Assembly (NCBI GenBank): GCA_024279915.1
Contig: JAJRRB010000078.1
Location: 1-64,000, forward strand
Direction of reading: 5' to 3'
Length of the DNA stretch: 64,000 nt
From: Deltaproteobacteria bacterium
GTDB lineage: Bacteria; Desulfobacterota; Desulfuromonadia; Desulfuromonadales; BM103
In this document: positions 40,903-49,737 of the stretch, piece by piece
Layout of the letters: the number at the start of each line of letters is the position of its first letter
Position numbering within the stretch: the first letter of the stretch is position 1
Made by a program: the position numbers and the translations under genes
The notes under the pieces: generated by a model
The model's input: only the letters and a program-made list of their open reading frames with translations
Databases searched by the model: none
Told to the model about the DNA's origin: nothing

Positions 40903-43367
40903 ATCGCCTGGTTGAAATATTCGACAAGAATGAAGTACGCAAGCTCGATGAGACCAGCTTGCCGTTACTTATCGGCGTGGATGATACCGCCCATATCCGT
41001 TTGCAGGGTCAACTGGATGAAGATCTGGATGGCGAAGGCGGCATCGTTGCGTACCTGGCAGAGTCCCGCAACCATCTTTATCTGCAGCCTGCAGAGGACA
41101 CATCGGTAAGCATCCTCTATCACAATGATGAGCCACTCACCGGTTCGGTCTGGTTGAAGTCGGGCGACACGACCCGTATCGGTGATTCCTTGATCCGCTG
41201 GCATCTTGCCGGACAATGTGTGGAAATCCATATCAGCAAAGCCACGACAAGAGTACTGCAGCCTCCTCTTGAACCGCCGGACAGCCCGAAAGAAAAATGT
41301 GCCGAGAACGTCACGGATGAGCCTGTCTTGCCGGTGACAGAGAGTCCTCTCTCGGATGATCCCGGGCCGGATGGCAGCAGGTTCCGTAAGCCTGCCATTG
41401 TCCTCTTTGTGCTGCTCCTGATTGCAGCGGCATTTGTGCTGCTGGCCAATCCCATCGCAGTCACGGTAACGCCCACTCCGGACAGCCTTTCCATTTCCGG
41501 CTTTCCGCCAGCGGTGAAGTTCGGTGATAGCTATCTGGGAATCTCTGGTGGCTACACTCTGCATGCCGAGAAGCAAGGCTATCGTCCTCTCGAAGAAGCG
41601 ATCACGATTTCCAGCAACAACAGTCATTACGATTTCACCATGGAGAAGTTGCCCGGCCTGATTGACCTGACTAGCACACCGGTCGGGGTGACCGTCCTGA
41701 TTGACGGTGCCTTGGTCGGAAAAACCCCGTTGCAGGGAGTCGAGATTTCTGCTGGCAACCGCTCTCTTCGTTTCGAACATGAACGCTATCTGCCGCTTGA
41801 AAGAATTGTCGAGGTTGCAGGGTTTGGCGAAAAGCAGAACCTGCAGGTTGAGCTTGAACCTGCCTGGGCTGTCGTCAGCCTACAGACAGAACCGGCAGGG
41901 GCAACTCTCATGGTTGACGGTGAGGAGCAGGGGCTGACTCCGCTGCAGTTGGAACTGATTGCAGGTGAGCGTCAATTGCTTTTCAGCAAGGAGGACTTCT
42001 CCACCCTTGAAGTTGACCTTACCGTCGCGGCGGGGCAGGATCTGGAGCCCGCCGTTTATCGGCTTGAACCGTCACCAGCGACACTGGCCATCTCATCTGT
42101 TCCGGCTGGAGCCACGGTGACCGTCGAAGGCAGCTACAGAGGCTTGACGCCACTTTCAATCACCCTGCCATCCGGAAGCGAACAGACTCTCCGCTTGACC
42201 CTGGCTGGCTATTTGTCGGCAAGCCGCAAGCTGAAGCTTAACCCAGCAGAGGAACGTGAACTCAGCATCAAACTTGATCCACAGTATGGGACCGTCTTCA
42301 TCACTGCGACACCGGCAGAGTCAACGCTTTATATCGATGGTAAAAAACAGAAGCAGGCGACCGGGCGGTTTCGGCTCACCACCAGACTCCATAGCTTGGA
42401 ACTGAGAGCTAAAGGCTATGAGAGCGTGACCAAAAAGGTGACGGCTCAATCGGGCTACAGCCAGCGCATCGAGATTGACCTGCAGCGAAAACAGACCGCG
42501 ACTCAGACTGGAACTCAGATCAAGGCCTTGACCGGAGCTGAGCCTTCTAAAACAACCGGGATCGGTCAGCAACTCGTCCTGATCAGACCGAAGCCTTTTC
42601 TGATGGGAGCCTCCAGAAAAGAAGCCGGGCGGCGAGCCAACGAAAGAGAACATCAGGTCACCATGCAGAGCGGTTTTTATTTGTCCACCAGAGAGGTGAC
42701 GAATGCGGAGTATAAACGCTTCCAGGGACAACACTCTTCCGGGATGGCAGGCAACCGCTCTCTTGAAATAGACTCCCACCCGGTGGTCAATGTCACCTGG
42801 GATGATGCCGCGCGTTTCCTGAACTGGCTCAGTAAACACGACGGTCTGCCGCCTTCCTACCGTGAAGAGAACGGCAGCATAGTTGTTGCCGAGGCCAGTG
42901 GGATAGGCTACCGTCTACCCACCGAATCGGAATGGGCTTTTGCCGCCCGTATGGCGGGCCAGAAAGAGCAGGTACGCTACCCCTGGTCGGGGAAATATCC
43001 GCCCAAAATGAAGGCGGGAAACTTTGCCGATGAATCGGCCCGACATTTATTGCCCGTGGTGATCAAGGGGGATAGCGATGGTTTCCCGGCGAGTGCTCCA
43101 AGCGGTTCTTTCATGGCCAATCCTGCGGGCATCTACGATCTCGGCGGCAATGTTGCTGAATGGTGTCATGACTATTACGCAGCCAATATTGCCAGTGTTG
43201 GCAAAGGCGTGGCCGATCCGATGGGTCCCGGGGCGGGGAATCACCACGTAGTCAGAGGATCCAGTTGGCGCAATGCGAGCATTACCGAACTGCGTTTCAG
43301 TTACCGCCGTTACAGCCGGGAATCAGCCAATGATATTGGCTTCCGGATCGCGAGGTATGCACAATGA
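40899..43367 (+). CDS. Envelope operon gene 4: FHA-like, PEGA repeats and SUMF1 domain
   Basis: 822 residues. N-terminal 125 residues are cytosolic and FHA-like (LKSGDTTRIGDSLIRWHL), then a membrane helix (about 166-188, AIVLFVLLLIAAAFVLLANP). Four clear PEGA repeats follow (PVGVTVLIDGALVGKTPL, PAGATLMVDGEEQGLTPL, PAGATVTVEGSYRGLTPL, PAESTLYIDGKKQ) plus a degenerate first one. The last 260 residues are a formylglycine-generating-enzyme/SUMF1 fold (SGFYLSTREVTNAEYKRF, YRLPTESEWAFAAR, GGNVAEWCHDYY, VVRGSSWRN, GFRIARY). The paired active cysteines of true FGE are absent, so it is probably a binding module. TTG start coupled to gene 3. Confidence 0.82.
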   Translation: MNRLVEIFDKNEVRKLDETSLPLLIGVDDTAHIRLQGQLDEDLDGEGGIVAYLAESRNHLYLQPAEDTSVSILYHNDEPLTGSVWLKSGDTTRIGDSLIRWHLAGQCVEIHISKATTRVLQPPLEPPDSPKEKCAENVTDEPVLPVTESPLSDDPGPDGSRFRKPAIVLFVLLLIAAAFVLLANPIAVTVTPTPDSLSISGFPPAVKFGDSYLGISGGYTLHAEKQGYRPLEEAITISSNNSHYDFTMEKLPGLIDLTSTPVGVTVLIDGALVGKTPLQGVEISAGNRSLRFEHERYLPLERIVEVAGFGEKQNLQVELEPAWAVVSLQTEPAGATLMVDGEEQGLTPLQLELIAGERQLLFSKEDFSTLEVDLTVAAGQDLEPAVYRLEPSPATLAISSVPAGATVTVEGSYRGLTPLSITLPSGSEQTLRLTLAGYLSASRKLKLNPAEERELSIKLDPQYGTVFITATPAESTLYIDGKKQKQATGRFRLTTRLHSLELRAKGYESVTKKVTAQSGYSQRIEIDLQRKQTATQTGTQIKALTGAEPSKTTGIGQQLVLIRPKPFLMGASRKEAGRRANEREHQVTMQSGFYLSTREVTNAEYKRFQGQHSSGMAGNRSLEIDSHPVVNVTWDDAARFLNWLSKHDGLPPSYREENGSIVVAEASGIGYRLPTESEWAFAARMAGQKEQVRYPWSGKYPPKMKAGNFADESARHLLPVVIKGDSDGFPASAPSGSFMANPAGIYDLGGNVAEWCHDYYAANIASVGKGVADPMGPGAGNHHVVRGSSWRNASITELRFSYRRYSRESANDIGFRIARYAQ

Positions 43368-43582
43368 GAATCTTCATCATCATAATGACTCTGCTCCTGA
43401 CCGCCAGTATTGGCTTTTCTGCCGACAAGGATTCTAAACAGGACTCAAAAGATGCCGCCGTACAGAAGAGTACCAGCCAGAAAAGTGTGACCAGGAAAAA
43501 GACACCGACCTGGCCGCGTCCCTATAAATCAACGGAAGAGATAAGTGTGGACAGCACTGTCCCGTTTCCAACCGATATTTGA
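43364..43582 (+). CDS. Envelope operon gene 5: small secreted protein
   Basis: 72 residues: a signal peptide (about 1-19, IFIIIMTLLLTASIGFSA) followed by a Lys/Ser-rich segment and a Pro-rich end (TPTWPRPYKS). No family recognised. ATGA overlap with gene 4 and 16 bp before the channel gene. A small periplasmic partner is the likeliest role. Confidence 0.6.
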   Translation: MRIFIIIMTLLLTASIGFSADKDSKQDSKDAAVQKSTSQKSVTRKKTPTWPRPYKSTEEISVDSTVPFPTDI

Positions 43583-43598
43583 ATGAGGTGATACGCTT

Positions 43599-44405
43599 AT
43601 GCGCGTAAAAAACTTTCCCACCGAGATGGTCTACCAGATTTTCAGTCTGCTGCTGGTCTTCATCATCGTGCATGGAACCTATGTCTCCCTGATCCGGCCC
43701 AAGGCGGAGTCCTTCCTGACGATGCAACAAGCTCAGCTGCTGGAGCAGCCTGGCGCGGTTCAGGAGCAGAACTTCTACGTCGTGATCCGTGATTTTGAGC
43801 AGGAAGCCTGTCTGGTCCTCTTCTTCTGGGCACTGACGATTCTCATTTACAAGGGGGTCGTGGTCTGGCGCCAGCAGGGCCAGTTGGAGGTAGATCTTTT
43901 GCAACTGCCGGAGAATATGCCGATCGGTCCGGAAGATACCCGTGAACTGATTGGCCGTCTGCAGGAGATTCCGCATGAGAGTCGCGATTTCCTCTTGCCG
44001 TCAGCCCTGTTGGATGCGGTCCAGAGGTTCTCTGCAACCCGCAATATTCAGGACGCCGCCACCGCAGTACGCGAAACCTGCGAGACCCATGGTGACCGAC
44101 TCGATTCGGAGCTTTCCACCATTCGCTACATTGCCTGGGCGATCCCCTCGGTTGGTTGCATCGGTACCGTACGCGGTATTGGCGCAGCCCTCTCCCAGGC
44201 TCATCGTGCTGTCGAAGGAGATATCACCGGCGTCACCCAGAACCTCGGTGTTGCCTTCAATTCCACCTTCATCGCCCTGGTCTTAAGCATCATCATGATG
44301 TTCTTTATTCATCAACTTCAGCACAGGCAGGAGCGTTTGATTCACGATGCCGTCGCCTATTGTCAACGCAACCTGATCAACAAGCTGCGAATCAAACTCT
44401 CCTAG
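43599..44405 (+). CDS. Envelope operon gene 6: MotA/TolQ/ExbB-like proton channel
   Basis: 268 residues with membrane segments near 10-30, 70-90, 170-190 and 205-232. The family core is clear: WAIPSVGCIGTVRGIGAALS in the third helix region, then VTQNLGVAFNSTFIALVLSIIMMF, as in TolQ/ExbB/MotA, whose rings conduct protons. The long cytoplasmic loop (about 95-165) is helical. No ExbD or TolR gene follows; instead two vWA proteins with a related membrane segment do. RBS GAGGTG upstream. Its stop overlaps a 30-bp repeat end. Confidence 0.85.
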   Translation: MRVKNFPTEMVYQIFSLLLVFIIVHGTYVSLIRPKAESFLTMQQAQLLEQPGAVQEQNFYVVIRDFEQEACLVLFFWALTILIYKGVVVWRQQGQLEVDLLQLPENMPIGPEDTRELIGRLQEIPHESRDFLLPSALLDAVQRFSATRNIQDAATAVRETCETHGDRLDSELSTIRYIAWAIPSVGCIGTVRGIGAALSQAHRAVEGDITGVTQNLGVAFNSTFIALVLSIIMMFFIHQLQHRQERLIHDAVAYCQRNLINKLRIKLS

Positions 44406-44434
44406 CAGCCAGTTTATTGATTGTCCGACAGGCT
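44405..44434. repeat. 30-bp end of the family A element inside the envelope operon
   Basis: GCAGCCAGTTTATTGATTGT followed by CCGACAGGCT is identical to the right end of the 3620-3783 element. It begins at the last base of the channel gene's stop codon and fills most of the 49-bp gap before gene 7. Confidence 0.65.
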
Positions 44435-44454
44435 CATAAACAGAGGTCGATGCC

Positions 44455-45552
44455 GTGCCCAGAAACAGGCGCAGTACATCACAATTTAACCTGGCGTTCC
44501 TTGACGTCATGTGCTGCGGCTTTGGCGCTGTCGTTCTGTTGGTGATGCTCCTTAACGGCGACATGGTCGCTACCCGCAGGGAGATTGTCACTGATCTGCG
44601 CAGTGAAGTGACGCGACTCGAACGTCAGGTCAAAGTCGGTACAGAACATCTGGTTCGTCTGCAGAACAGCATGGTTCATACCGAAAAGGAGTTCGTTAGA
44701 ACCGAGGGGCTCTCAGAACAGATCATCGCCAGCATCGAGCAGACCAAGGTCGAACTGGCCACGATGAGTGGCAAGAGCCAGGCCGCCAGGAAACATATCA
44801 ACGCCCTGCAATCGGACCTCCTCTCTCTGGATAAGGAAAGTCGCCGAATCGGTGCGGAACAGCAGACGGAGTTGGCAAAAGGAACCAAGACGCGTGAATT
44901 CATCGGCCAGGGCGATCGGCAATACCTCACCGGTCTGCGCCTTGGTGGCAAGAGGGTTCTGCTGCTGGTTGATGCTTCTGCCAGCATGCTCGATGAAACC
45001 ATCGTCAATATCATCATCAAGCGCAACCTTGACGACCGGACCAAGCGGGCTTCACCTAAATGGCAGCGCACCATCAGAACCGTCGAGTGGCTGACGGCCA
45101 ACCTGCCCGCAGATAGTTCGCTACAGCTCTACACCTTCAATACCAAAGCCTCCCCGGTGGTCACAGACCTTAAAGGTAGCTGGATCGCGACGTCGGATAA
45201 CAAGAATATCAATCGGATGATTGCCGCATTGAAGCAAGCCGTTCCCCAGGGTGGAACCAGCCTCTACAATGCTTTTGCAGACGCTGCGCGCATGAGACCG
45301 CGTCCAGACAACATCCTCTTGCTCACCGACGGGCTGCCAACCCAGGGCAAGAATAAGCCCACGAAAAACACAATCTCCGGCGACGAACGGCTGAAGCTGT
45401 TCCTCCAGGCGACCAAAGCCCTGCCGCGGTCTGTACCGGTTAACACCATCCTCTTCCCGATGGAAGGCGATCCCATGGCCGCCGTCTCATTCTGGCAACT
45501 TGCGATCGATACGGGTGGTTCCTTCCTGACCCCGACGAGGGACTGGCCATGA
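44455..45552 (+). CDS. Envelope operon gene 7: single-pass von Willebrand A protein with ExbD-like membrane motif
   Basis: 365 residues from a GTG (GAGG upstream). A short basic N-terminus, then the membrane segment FNLAFLDVMCCGFGAVVLLV (about residues 10-29), whose F-L-D-V-M resembles the F-I-D-V-M at the proton-carrying Asp of ExbD. A coiled coil (about 45-145) leads to a vWA domain with the MIDAS motif LLLVDASASMLDE, GGTSLYNAF and NILLLTDGLPTQ. Topology suggests the vWA domain is periplasmic. ATGA overlap with gene 8. I infer that it pairs with the channel. Confidence 0.8.
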   Translation: MPRNRRSTSQFNLAFLDVMCCGFGAVVLLVMLLNGDMVATRREIVTDLRSEVTRLERQVKVGTEHLVRLQNSMVHTEKEFVRTEGLSEQIIASIEQTKVELATMSGKSQAARKHINALQSDLLSLDKESRRIGAEQQTELAKGTKTREFIGQGDRQYLTGLRLGGKRVLLLVDASASMLDETIVNIIIKRNLDDRTKRASPKWQRTIRTVEWLTANLPADSSLQLYTFNTKASPVVTDLKGSWIATSDNKNINRMIAALKQAVPQGGTSLYNAFADAARMRPRPDNILLLTDGLPTQGKNKPTKNTISGDERLKLFLQATKALPRSVPVNTILFPMEGDPMAAVSFWQLAIDTGGSFLTPTRDWP

Positions 45553-46547
45553 AAGCTCGCCGTCGTCAGACTGAGGTTTTCAACCTCTCCTTCCTCGATG
45601 TCATCTCCTGTGGTTTCGGAGCGATCATCCTGCTGCTGGTTATTTCGAAGATCTCCGAGCCTCGTGTCATCGAACAGACCAATGTCGATCTCTCTGGTCT
45701 GGTGGTGCAGTTGGAAGAGGAACTCCACGAGATTCGTGGTGAAACCCGGATTCTCAACCGACAGCTTGTTGCCAGACAGGAGCAGTTGTCTGAACATAAG
45801 GAGAAGCTAGCGCGGCTGCAGGGGGCCATGACCAACATTGAAGGAGAATATCACCTTGCCAGTACCGCATCGGCAGCGCAGAGCCTGATTGAAGGTGAGT
45901 TGAAGAGCGCCAAGCAGGAATTGACTGCTGAAATGCGCCAGCTTCTCACTGATTACCAGCGTCCCAAGGAGGATGCTGTGATCGGTGGTATACCTGTGGA
46001 CAGTGAATACATCATCTTTGTGATCGACACCTCAGGCAGCATGCAGCGCTTCGCCTGGCCGCTGGTGCGGCAGAAGATGAAGGAGATTCTCGATATCTAC
46101 CCGAAAGTCAAAGGGGTACAGGTGCTCAACGATATGGGCGACTATATGTTCTCTCAATATGCCGGCAACTGGATTCCAGATTCGAAAGCCCGTCGCCGTG
46201 CTATTCTCGACCGGCTCTCCACCTGGGCGCCTTTTTCCAACTCCAGCCCGGTCGAAGGCATCACCAAGGCGATCCAGCGTTTTTACGCATCTGACAAACG
46301 GATCAGCCTTTACGTCTTCGGTGATGATTTCTCGGGCGGACTCATGCAGAATGTGGTCGACACGATCCGACGGAAAAACACGTCAGGTAGCAAAGGCAGT
46401 CGGGTGCGAATTCACACTATCGGCTTCCCTGTTCTTCTGACCCAGCCTGGAGCGGGACAGAACGCCGCTCGCTTTGCTGCCCTGATGCGTAAATTGGCTG
46501 AAGACAATAATGGCAGTTTCGTCGGATTAAGCAGTTTGCGGAGATAA
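45549..46547 (+). CDS. Envelope operon gene 8: second single-pass von Willebrand A protein
   Basis: 332 residues, paralogue of gene 7. N-terminus KARRRQTEVFNLSFLDVISC then GFGAIILLLVISK gives the same basic-FLDV-membrane layout (about residues 11-34). A coiled coil (about 45-125) leads to a vWA domain with DxSxS (FVIDTSGSMQRFA). C-terminal strands are VRIHTIGFPVLLT and NGSFVGLSSLRR. The two proteins could form a heterodimer in place of an ExbD/TolR dimer. Last gene of the operon; a glycine-zipper lipoprotein follows after 69 bp. Confidence 0.8.
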   Translation: MKARRRQTEVFNLSFLDVISCGFGAIILLLVISKISEPRVIEQTNVDLSGLVVQLEEELHEIRGETRILNRQLVARQEQLSEHKEKLARLQGAMTNIEGEYHLASTASAAQSLIEGELKSAKQELTAEMRQLLTDYQRPKEDAVIGGIPVDSEYIIFVIDTSGSMQRFAWPLVRQKMKEILDIYPKVKGVQVLNDMGDYMFSQYAGNWIPDSKARRRAILDRLSTWAPFSNSSPVEGITKAIQRFYASDKRISLYVFGDDFSGGLMQNVVDTIRRKNTSGSKGSRVRIHTIGFPVLLTQPGAGQNAARFAALMRKLAEDNNGSFVGLSSLRR

Positions 46548-46616
46548 AAAACGATAGTTTGAGATATCATGGAAGATATCTCTCTGATCAAAGAATAACC
46601 TTAACGAGGACAGCAA

Positions 46617-47042
46617 ATGAAAACAACTCTTGGTCTTTTGACGTTGGTAGCAGCTCTGGCTCTGAGCGGTTGTGCCAGCACGAAAAAACCGGTTCTCTAT
46701 CCCAACACCCACCTGAACAGGGTCGGGCAGCAACAGGCCGATGCGGATATCAATGCTTGCATGCAAACCGCTCAAGCCAGTGGTGCTAATTCCGGTAAGA
46801 ACGAGGAGCTCGCCAGGAAGACGGCCAAGGCCGGTGCTGTTGGAGGTGCCACCGGAGCTGTGGTTGGTGCAATTTCTTCGAGTGGCAGCGCTGGACGTGG
46901 AGCTGCTATTGGTGGCGCCGGAGCCGCCACTGCAACCTTGATTGGCGGGGCTTTTGATGCTTCGGAGCCAACCCAGGTCTACATCCGGTTCGTTGACCAA
47001 TGTTTGCGGGATAAAGGCTATCAGCCAATCGGCTGGAGATGA
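46617..47042 (+). CDS. Glycine-zipper lipoprotein
   Basis: 141 residues. Lipobox LALSGC (Cys20) after a signal peptide. Central residues 75-120 form a Gly/Ala-rich two-helix zipper (AVGGATGAVVGAISSSGSAG, GAAIGGAGAATATLIGG). A C-terminal VDQCLRDKGYQPIGW motif is typical of the glycine-zipper outer-membrane lipoprotein family. Role probably envelope structure; unproven. RBS GAGGAC. Confidence 0.75.
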   Translation: MKTTLGLLTLVAALALSGCASTKKPVLYPNTHLNRVGQQQADADINACMQTAQASGANSGKNEELARKTAKAGAVGGATGAVVGAISSSGSAGRGAAIGGAGAATATLIGGAFDASEPTQVYIRFVDQCLRDKGYQPIGWR

Positions 47043-47055
47043 TGAGGAGATCAAT

Positions 47056-47841
47056 ATGAATCTGAATTTGACAGGTAAAATCGCCCTGGTCGTTGCGTCG
47101 AGTAAAGGACTGGGTAGAGCAATCGCCTCACAGCTGGCTGCTGAGGGGTGTGACGTGATGCTCACCAGCCGTAATGCCGAGCAACTGGAACTGACTAAAC
47201 ACGAATTGTTACCGACCGCCAAAGGCCGGGTTGAATGTTTTTCTTGTGACATCACCAAAACCGAAGACATTCAGGCTTTGGTCGTTGCAACCCACAACCG
47301 ACTTGGTAGCATCGACATTTTGATTAACAATGCCGGTGGTCCACCAGGCGGTGGATTTGAGCAGCTTGATGACGATGCCTGGCAAGCGGCATTTGAACTG
47401 AACCTGCTCAGTTATGTGCGCTTGATCCGCGAAGTACTGCCTGATCTGAAAATAAAAGGTGGTCGGATCATCAACGTTGCCTCTTCCTCGATAAAACAGC
47501 CGATTCCCGGTTTGATCCTCTCCAATGCCTTCCGTATGGGCATTCTCGGTCTGGCTAAAAGTCTGGCCGACGAGCTGGCGCCCTACAATATCCTGGTTAA
47601 TACCGTTGCACCGGGTCGGATAGCGACCGACCGTACCGCTTATCTTGATCAGCTCAAAGCCGATAAACGCGGCATCAGTAAGGAACAGGTGGTTGAAGAA
47701 TCACTGGGAAATATTCCGCTGAAGCGCTACGGCGATCCTGAAGAGTTTGCCAAGGTAGTCTGTTTTCTCGCCTCCGGAGCAGGCTCTTACGTCACTGGCA
47801 GCACTTTGATGGTTGATGGAGGCATGGTCAAAGGGTATTGA
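47056..47841 (+). CDS. SDR-family protein with an atypical active site
   Basis: 261 residues from the ATG at 47056 (GAGGAG upstream), 13 bp after the lipoprotein gene. Rossmann start GKIALVVASSKGLGRAIASQ, then ILINNAGGPPGG and IINVASSS are normal. Where classical enzymes have YxxxK the sequence reads LILSNAFRMGILGLAKSL, so the catalytic Tyr is replaced and Lys lies differently. This matches a subgroup of 3-oxoacyl-ACP-reductase-like SDRs whose chemistry is unsettled. NAD(P) binding likely; substrate unknown. Confidence 0.8.
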   Translation: MNLNLTGKIALVVASSKGLGRAIASQLAAEGCDVMLTSRNAEQLELTKHELLPTAKGRVECFSCDITKTEDIQALVVATHNRLGSIDILINNAGGPPGGGFEQLDDDAWQAAFELNLLSYVRLIREVLPDLKIKGGRIINVASSSIKQPIPGLILSNAFRMGILGLAKSLADELAPYNILVNTVAPGRIATDRTAYLDQLKADKRGISKEQVVEESLGNIPLKRYGDPEEFAKVVCFLASGAGSYVTGSTLMVDGGMVKGY

Positions 47842-47931
47842 CGGTCATCGCAGATGTTTATTGCCGTTGCCTGAAGATGGCAAACTATTTGCTTGGTAGA
47901 ATGTCATTCAGTTCAAACGGAAACATCGCTA

Positions 47932-49737
47932 ATGCTCAGATTCTTTAAAAAGATAGCGCCCTGGTGGTTGCTGGTCGTCGGTGTCCTTGTTGCCACTGGA
48001 GTGGTCTGGCAGGCCGCACGCTTGACCTATGATGTTGCGCTGGAGAGCATCGTGAAAACGGGCGAAGAGCGTCTGACCCTGTACAGCGGAACGTTGCGCG
48101 AAGCACTCAGCCGCTATGCTTATTTGCCCTACGTTCTGGCTCGCAACGGCGCGGTGCAGGAGCTGCTTGACAGCGATGCTTCCAGTGAACAGGTTAACCT
48201 CTACCTGGAGGGCCTGAACCGTGAAGCGGGGTCAGATGCACTCTACGTCATGGATGCGACCGGCAACACCGTCGCGGCGAGCAACTGGCGACAGCCTGTC
48301 AGCTATATTGGGCAGAACTACGGGTATCGCCCCTATTTTATTGACGCTAAAGCAGGGCGTGAGGGACGCTTTTTTGCTATAGGTGCAACCACTGGTCAAC
48401 CTGGTTTCTTCATGTCCTATCCGGTGCACCGTTCAGGACGCTTTCTTGGTGTTGTTGTGGCCAAAGTCGATCTCGATCCCTTGCAGGACGATTGGCATCA
48501 GGGTGGAGAAATCGTCATGGTCAGCGACGCCAATGGCGTTCTGTTTCTGTCCAGTCGCAAGGATTGGAAATACACTACACTCACCCCATTGTCCGCAAAG
48601 CAGCGGGCACATATCAATGCCGGTCGCCAATATAGCGATCAAACGCTCAAACTTTTCCCTTTGCAAACCGTAAAAACAATAGACTCGAATCGCAGCATTG
48701 TGCGCGATGGAAAGATCCGCTATCTATTGCTTTCTCGGCAGTTAGTCGGGCAGGGATGGAAACTGTTTCATGTCGCACCTCTGGCGCCGGTTCGCGAGCG
48801 GGCGGAAGCTGTGGCTCTAATTGGCACAGCCTCGGCGCTGTTGATCCTGGCCCTCGGCATGTATGCACGCGAGCGGCGGCAGAAACAATTGTCACGACAC
48901 AAAGCGCGCGAGGCGGAGGCGATAAAGGCAGTCAACCTGCGCCTGCAGGAAGAGGTTGAAGAACATTGCCGAACTGAGCACGCTCTGCGCAATACTCAGG
49001 CGGAATTGGTGCAGAACAGTAAACTGGCAGCCCTTGGACAAATGGCCGCCGGAATTGTCCACGAACTGAATCAGCCAATTGCAGCGATACGAACACATTC
49101 TGCCAGTGGCCGTCTGCTGCTTGATCGGCATGAAGAAGAAAAAGCCCGAGAGTCATTCTCATCAGTGACCCGCATTACCGATCACATGGCCTCGATTACT
49201 GCGCAACTGAAAACCTTCGCCTACAAAACCCCCCGGCATTGCGAACCTGTCCTTGTCCAGGATTGCCTCACTGCAGCATTGGGGATGACCGAGACCCTCC
49301 TTGCTGAAGTGGGCGTGGTTGTTGAGATACAGCAGCCAGCTGAACCGGTCATGATCAGTGGTGACAGAAACCGCTTAGAACAAGTGCTGGTCAATCTGGT
49401 CCGTAATGGTGTGGATGCAATGCGAGAGACCGAACGGCGGCTCCTGAATCTCAGCATCTCAATTGATAGGGAGCTGGTCGAAATAGTGCTCAGTGACAGT
49501 GGCTCTGGAATTGAGGAAGAAAACTTGTCAGAACTTTTTAACCCTTTCTTCACCACCAAGGAGGTGGGTAAGGGCTTGGGACTCGGATTGTCAATCAGTT
49601 ATCGGATCATTACTGATTTCGGTGGCACAATTCGTGCGATGAACAATCATGGAGCCGGAGCCAGTTTTGTCGTACGGTTGCCCACACTGCTAATACAAAC
49701 AACAGGGGCAACAGAGACAGCAGGAGTAAAGCGATGA
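47932..49737 (+). CDS. DctB-like sensor histidine kinase
   Basis: 601 residues from the ATG at 47932 (CGGAAAC upstream). TM1 about 12-30, a periplasmic double-PAS/CACHE sensor (about 35-280; NYGYRPYFIDAKAGREGRFF and YPVHRSGRFLGVVVAKVDLD), TM2 about 290-308. Coiled coil, then HisKA with the His in MAAGIVHELNQPIAAIRTHS, and HATPase with NGVDAMRE and GLGLGLSISYRI. The DctB pattern implies sensing of a carboxylate-type solute. Coupled by ATGA to the DctD-like regulator. Confidence 0.88.
   Translation: MLRFFKKIAPWWLLVVGVLVATGVVWQAARLTYDVALESIVKTGEERLTLYSGTLREALSRYAYLPYVLARNGAVQELLDSDASSEQVNLYLEGLNREAGSDALYVMDATGNTVAASNWRQPVSYIGQNYGYRPYFIDAKAGREGRFFAIGATTGQPGFFMSYPVHRSGRFLGVVVAKVDLDPLQDDWHQGGEIVMVSDANGVLFLSSRKDWKYTTLTPLSAKQRAHINAGRQYSDQTLKLFPLQTVKTIDSNRSIVRDGKIRYLLLSRQLVGQGWKLFHVAPLAPVRERAEAVALIGTASALLILALGMYARERRQKQLSRHKAREAEAIKAVNLRLQEEVEEHCRTEHALRNTQAELVQNSKLAALGQMAAGIVHELNQPIAAIRTHSASGRLLLDRHEEEKARESFSSVTRITDHMASITAQLKTFAYKTPRHCEPVLVQDCLTAALGMTETLLAEVGVVVEIQQPAEPVMISGDRNRLEQVLVNLVRNGVDAMRETERRLLNLSISIDRELVEIVLSDSGSGIEEENLSELFNPFFTTKEVGKGLGLGLSISYRIITDFGGTIRAMNNHGAGASFVVRLPTLLIQTTGATETAGVKR

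Noticed and set aside
37204-46547. Zorya anti-phage system
   Set aside because: A MotA/TolQ-like gene is present, but ZorB (with an OmpA-like domain), ZorC and ZorD helicase/nuclease genes are missing. The vWA, PEGA and SUMF1 partners do not belong to Zorya.
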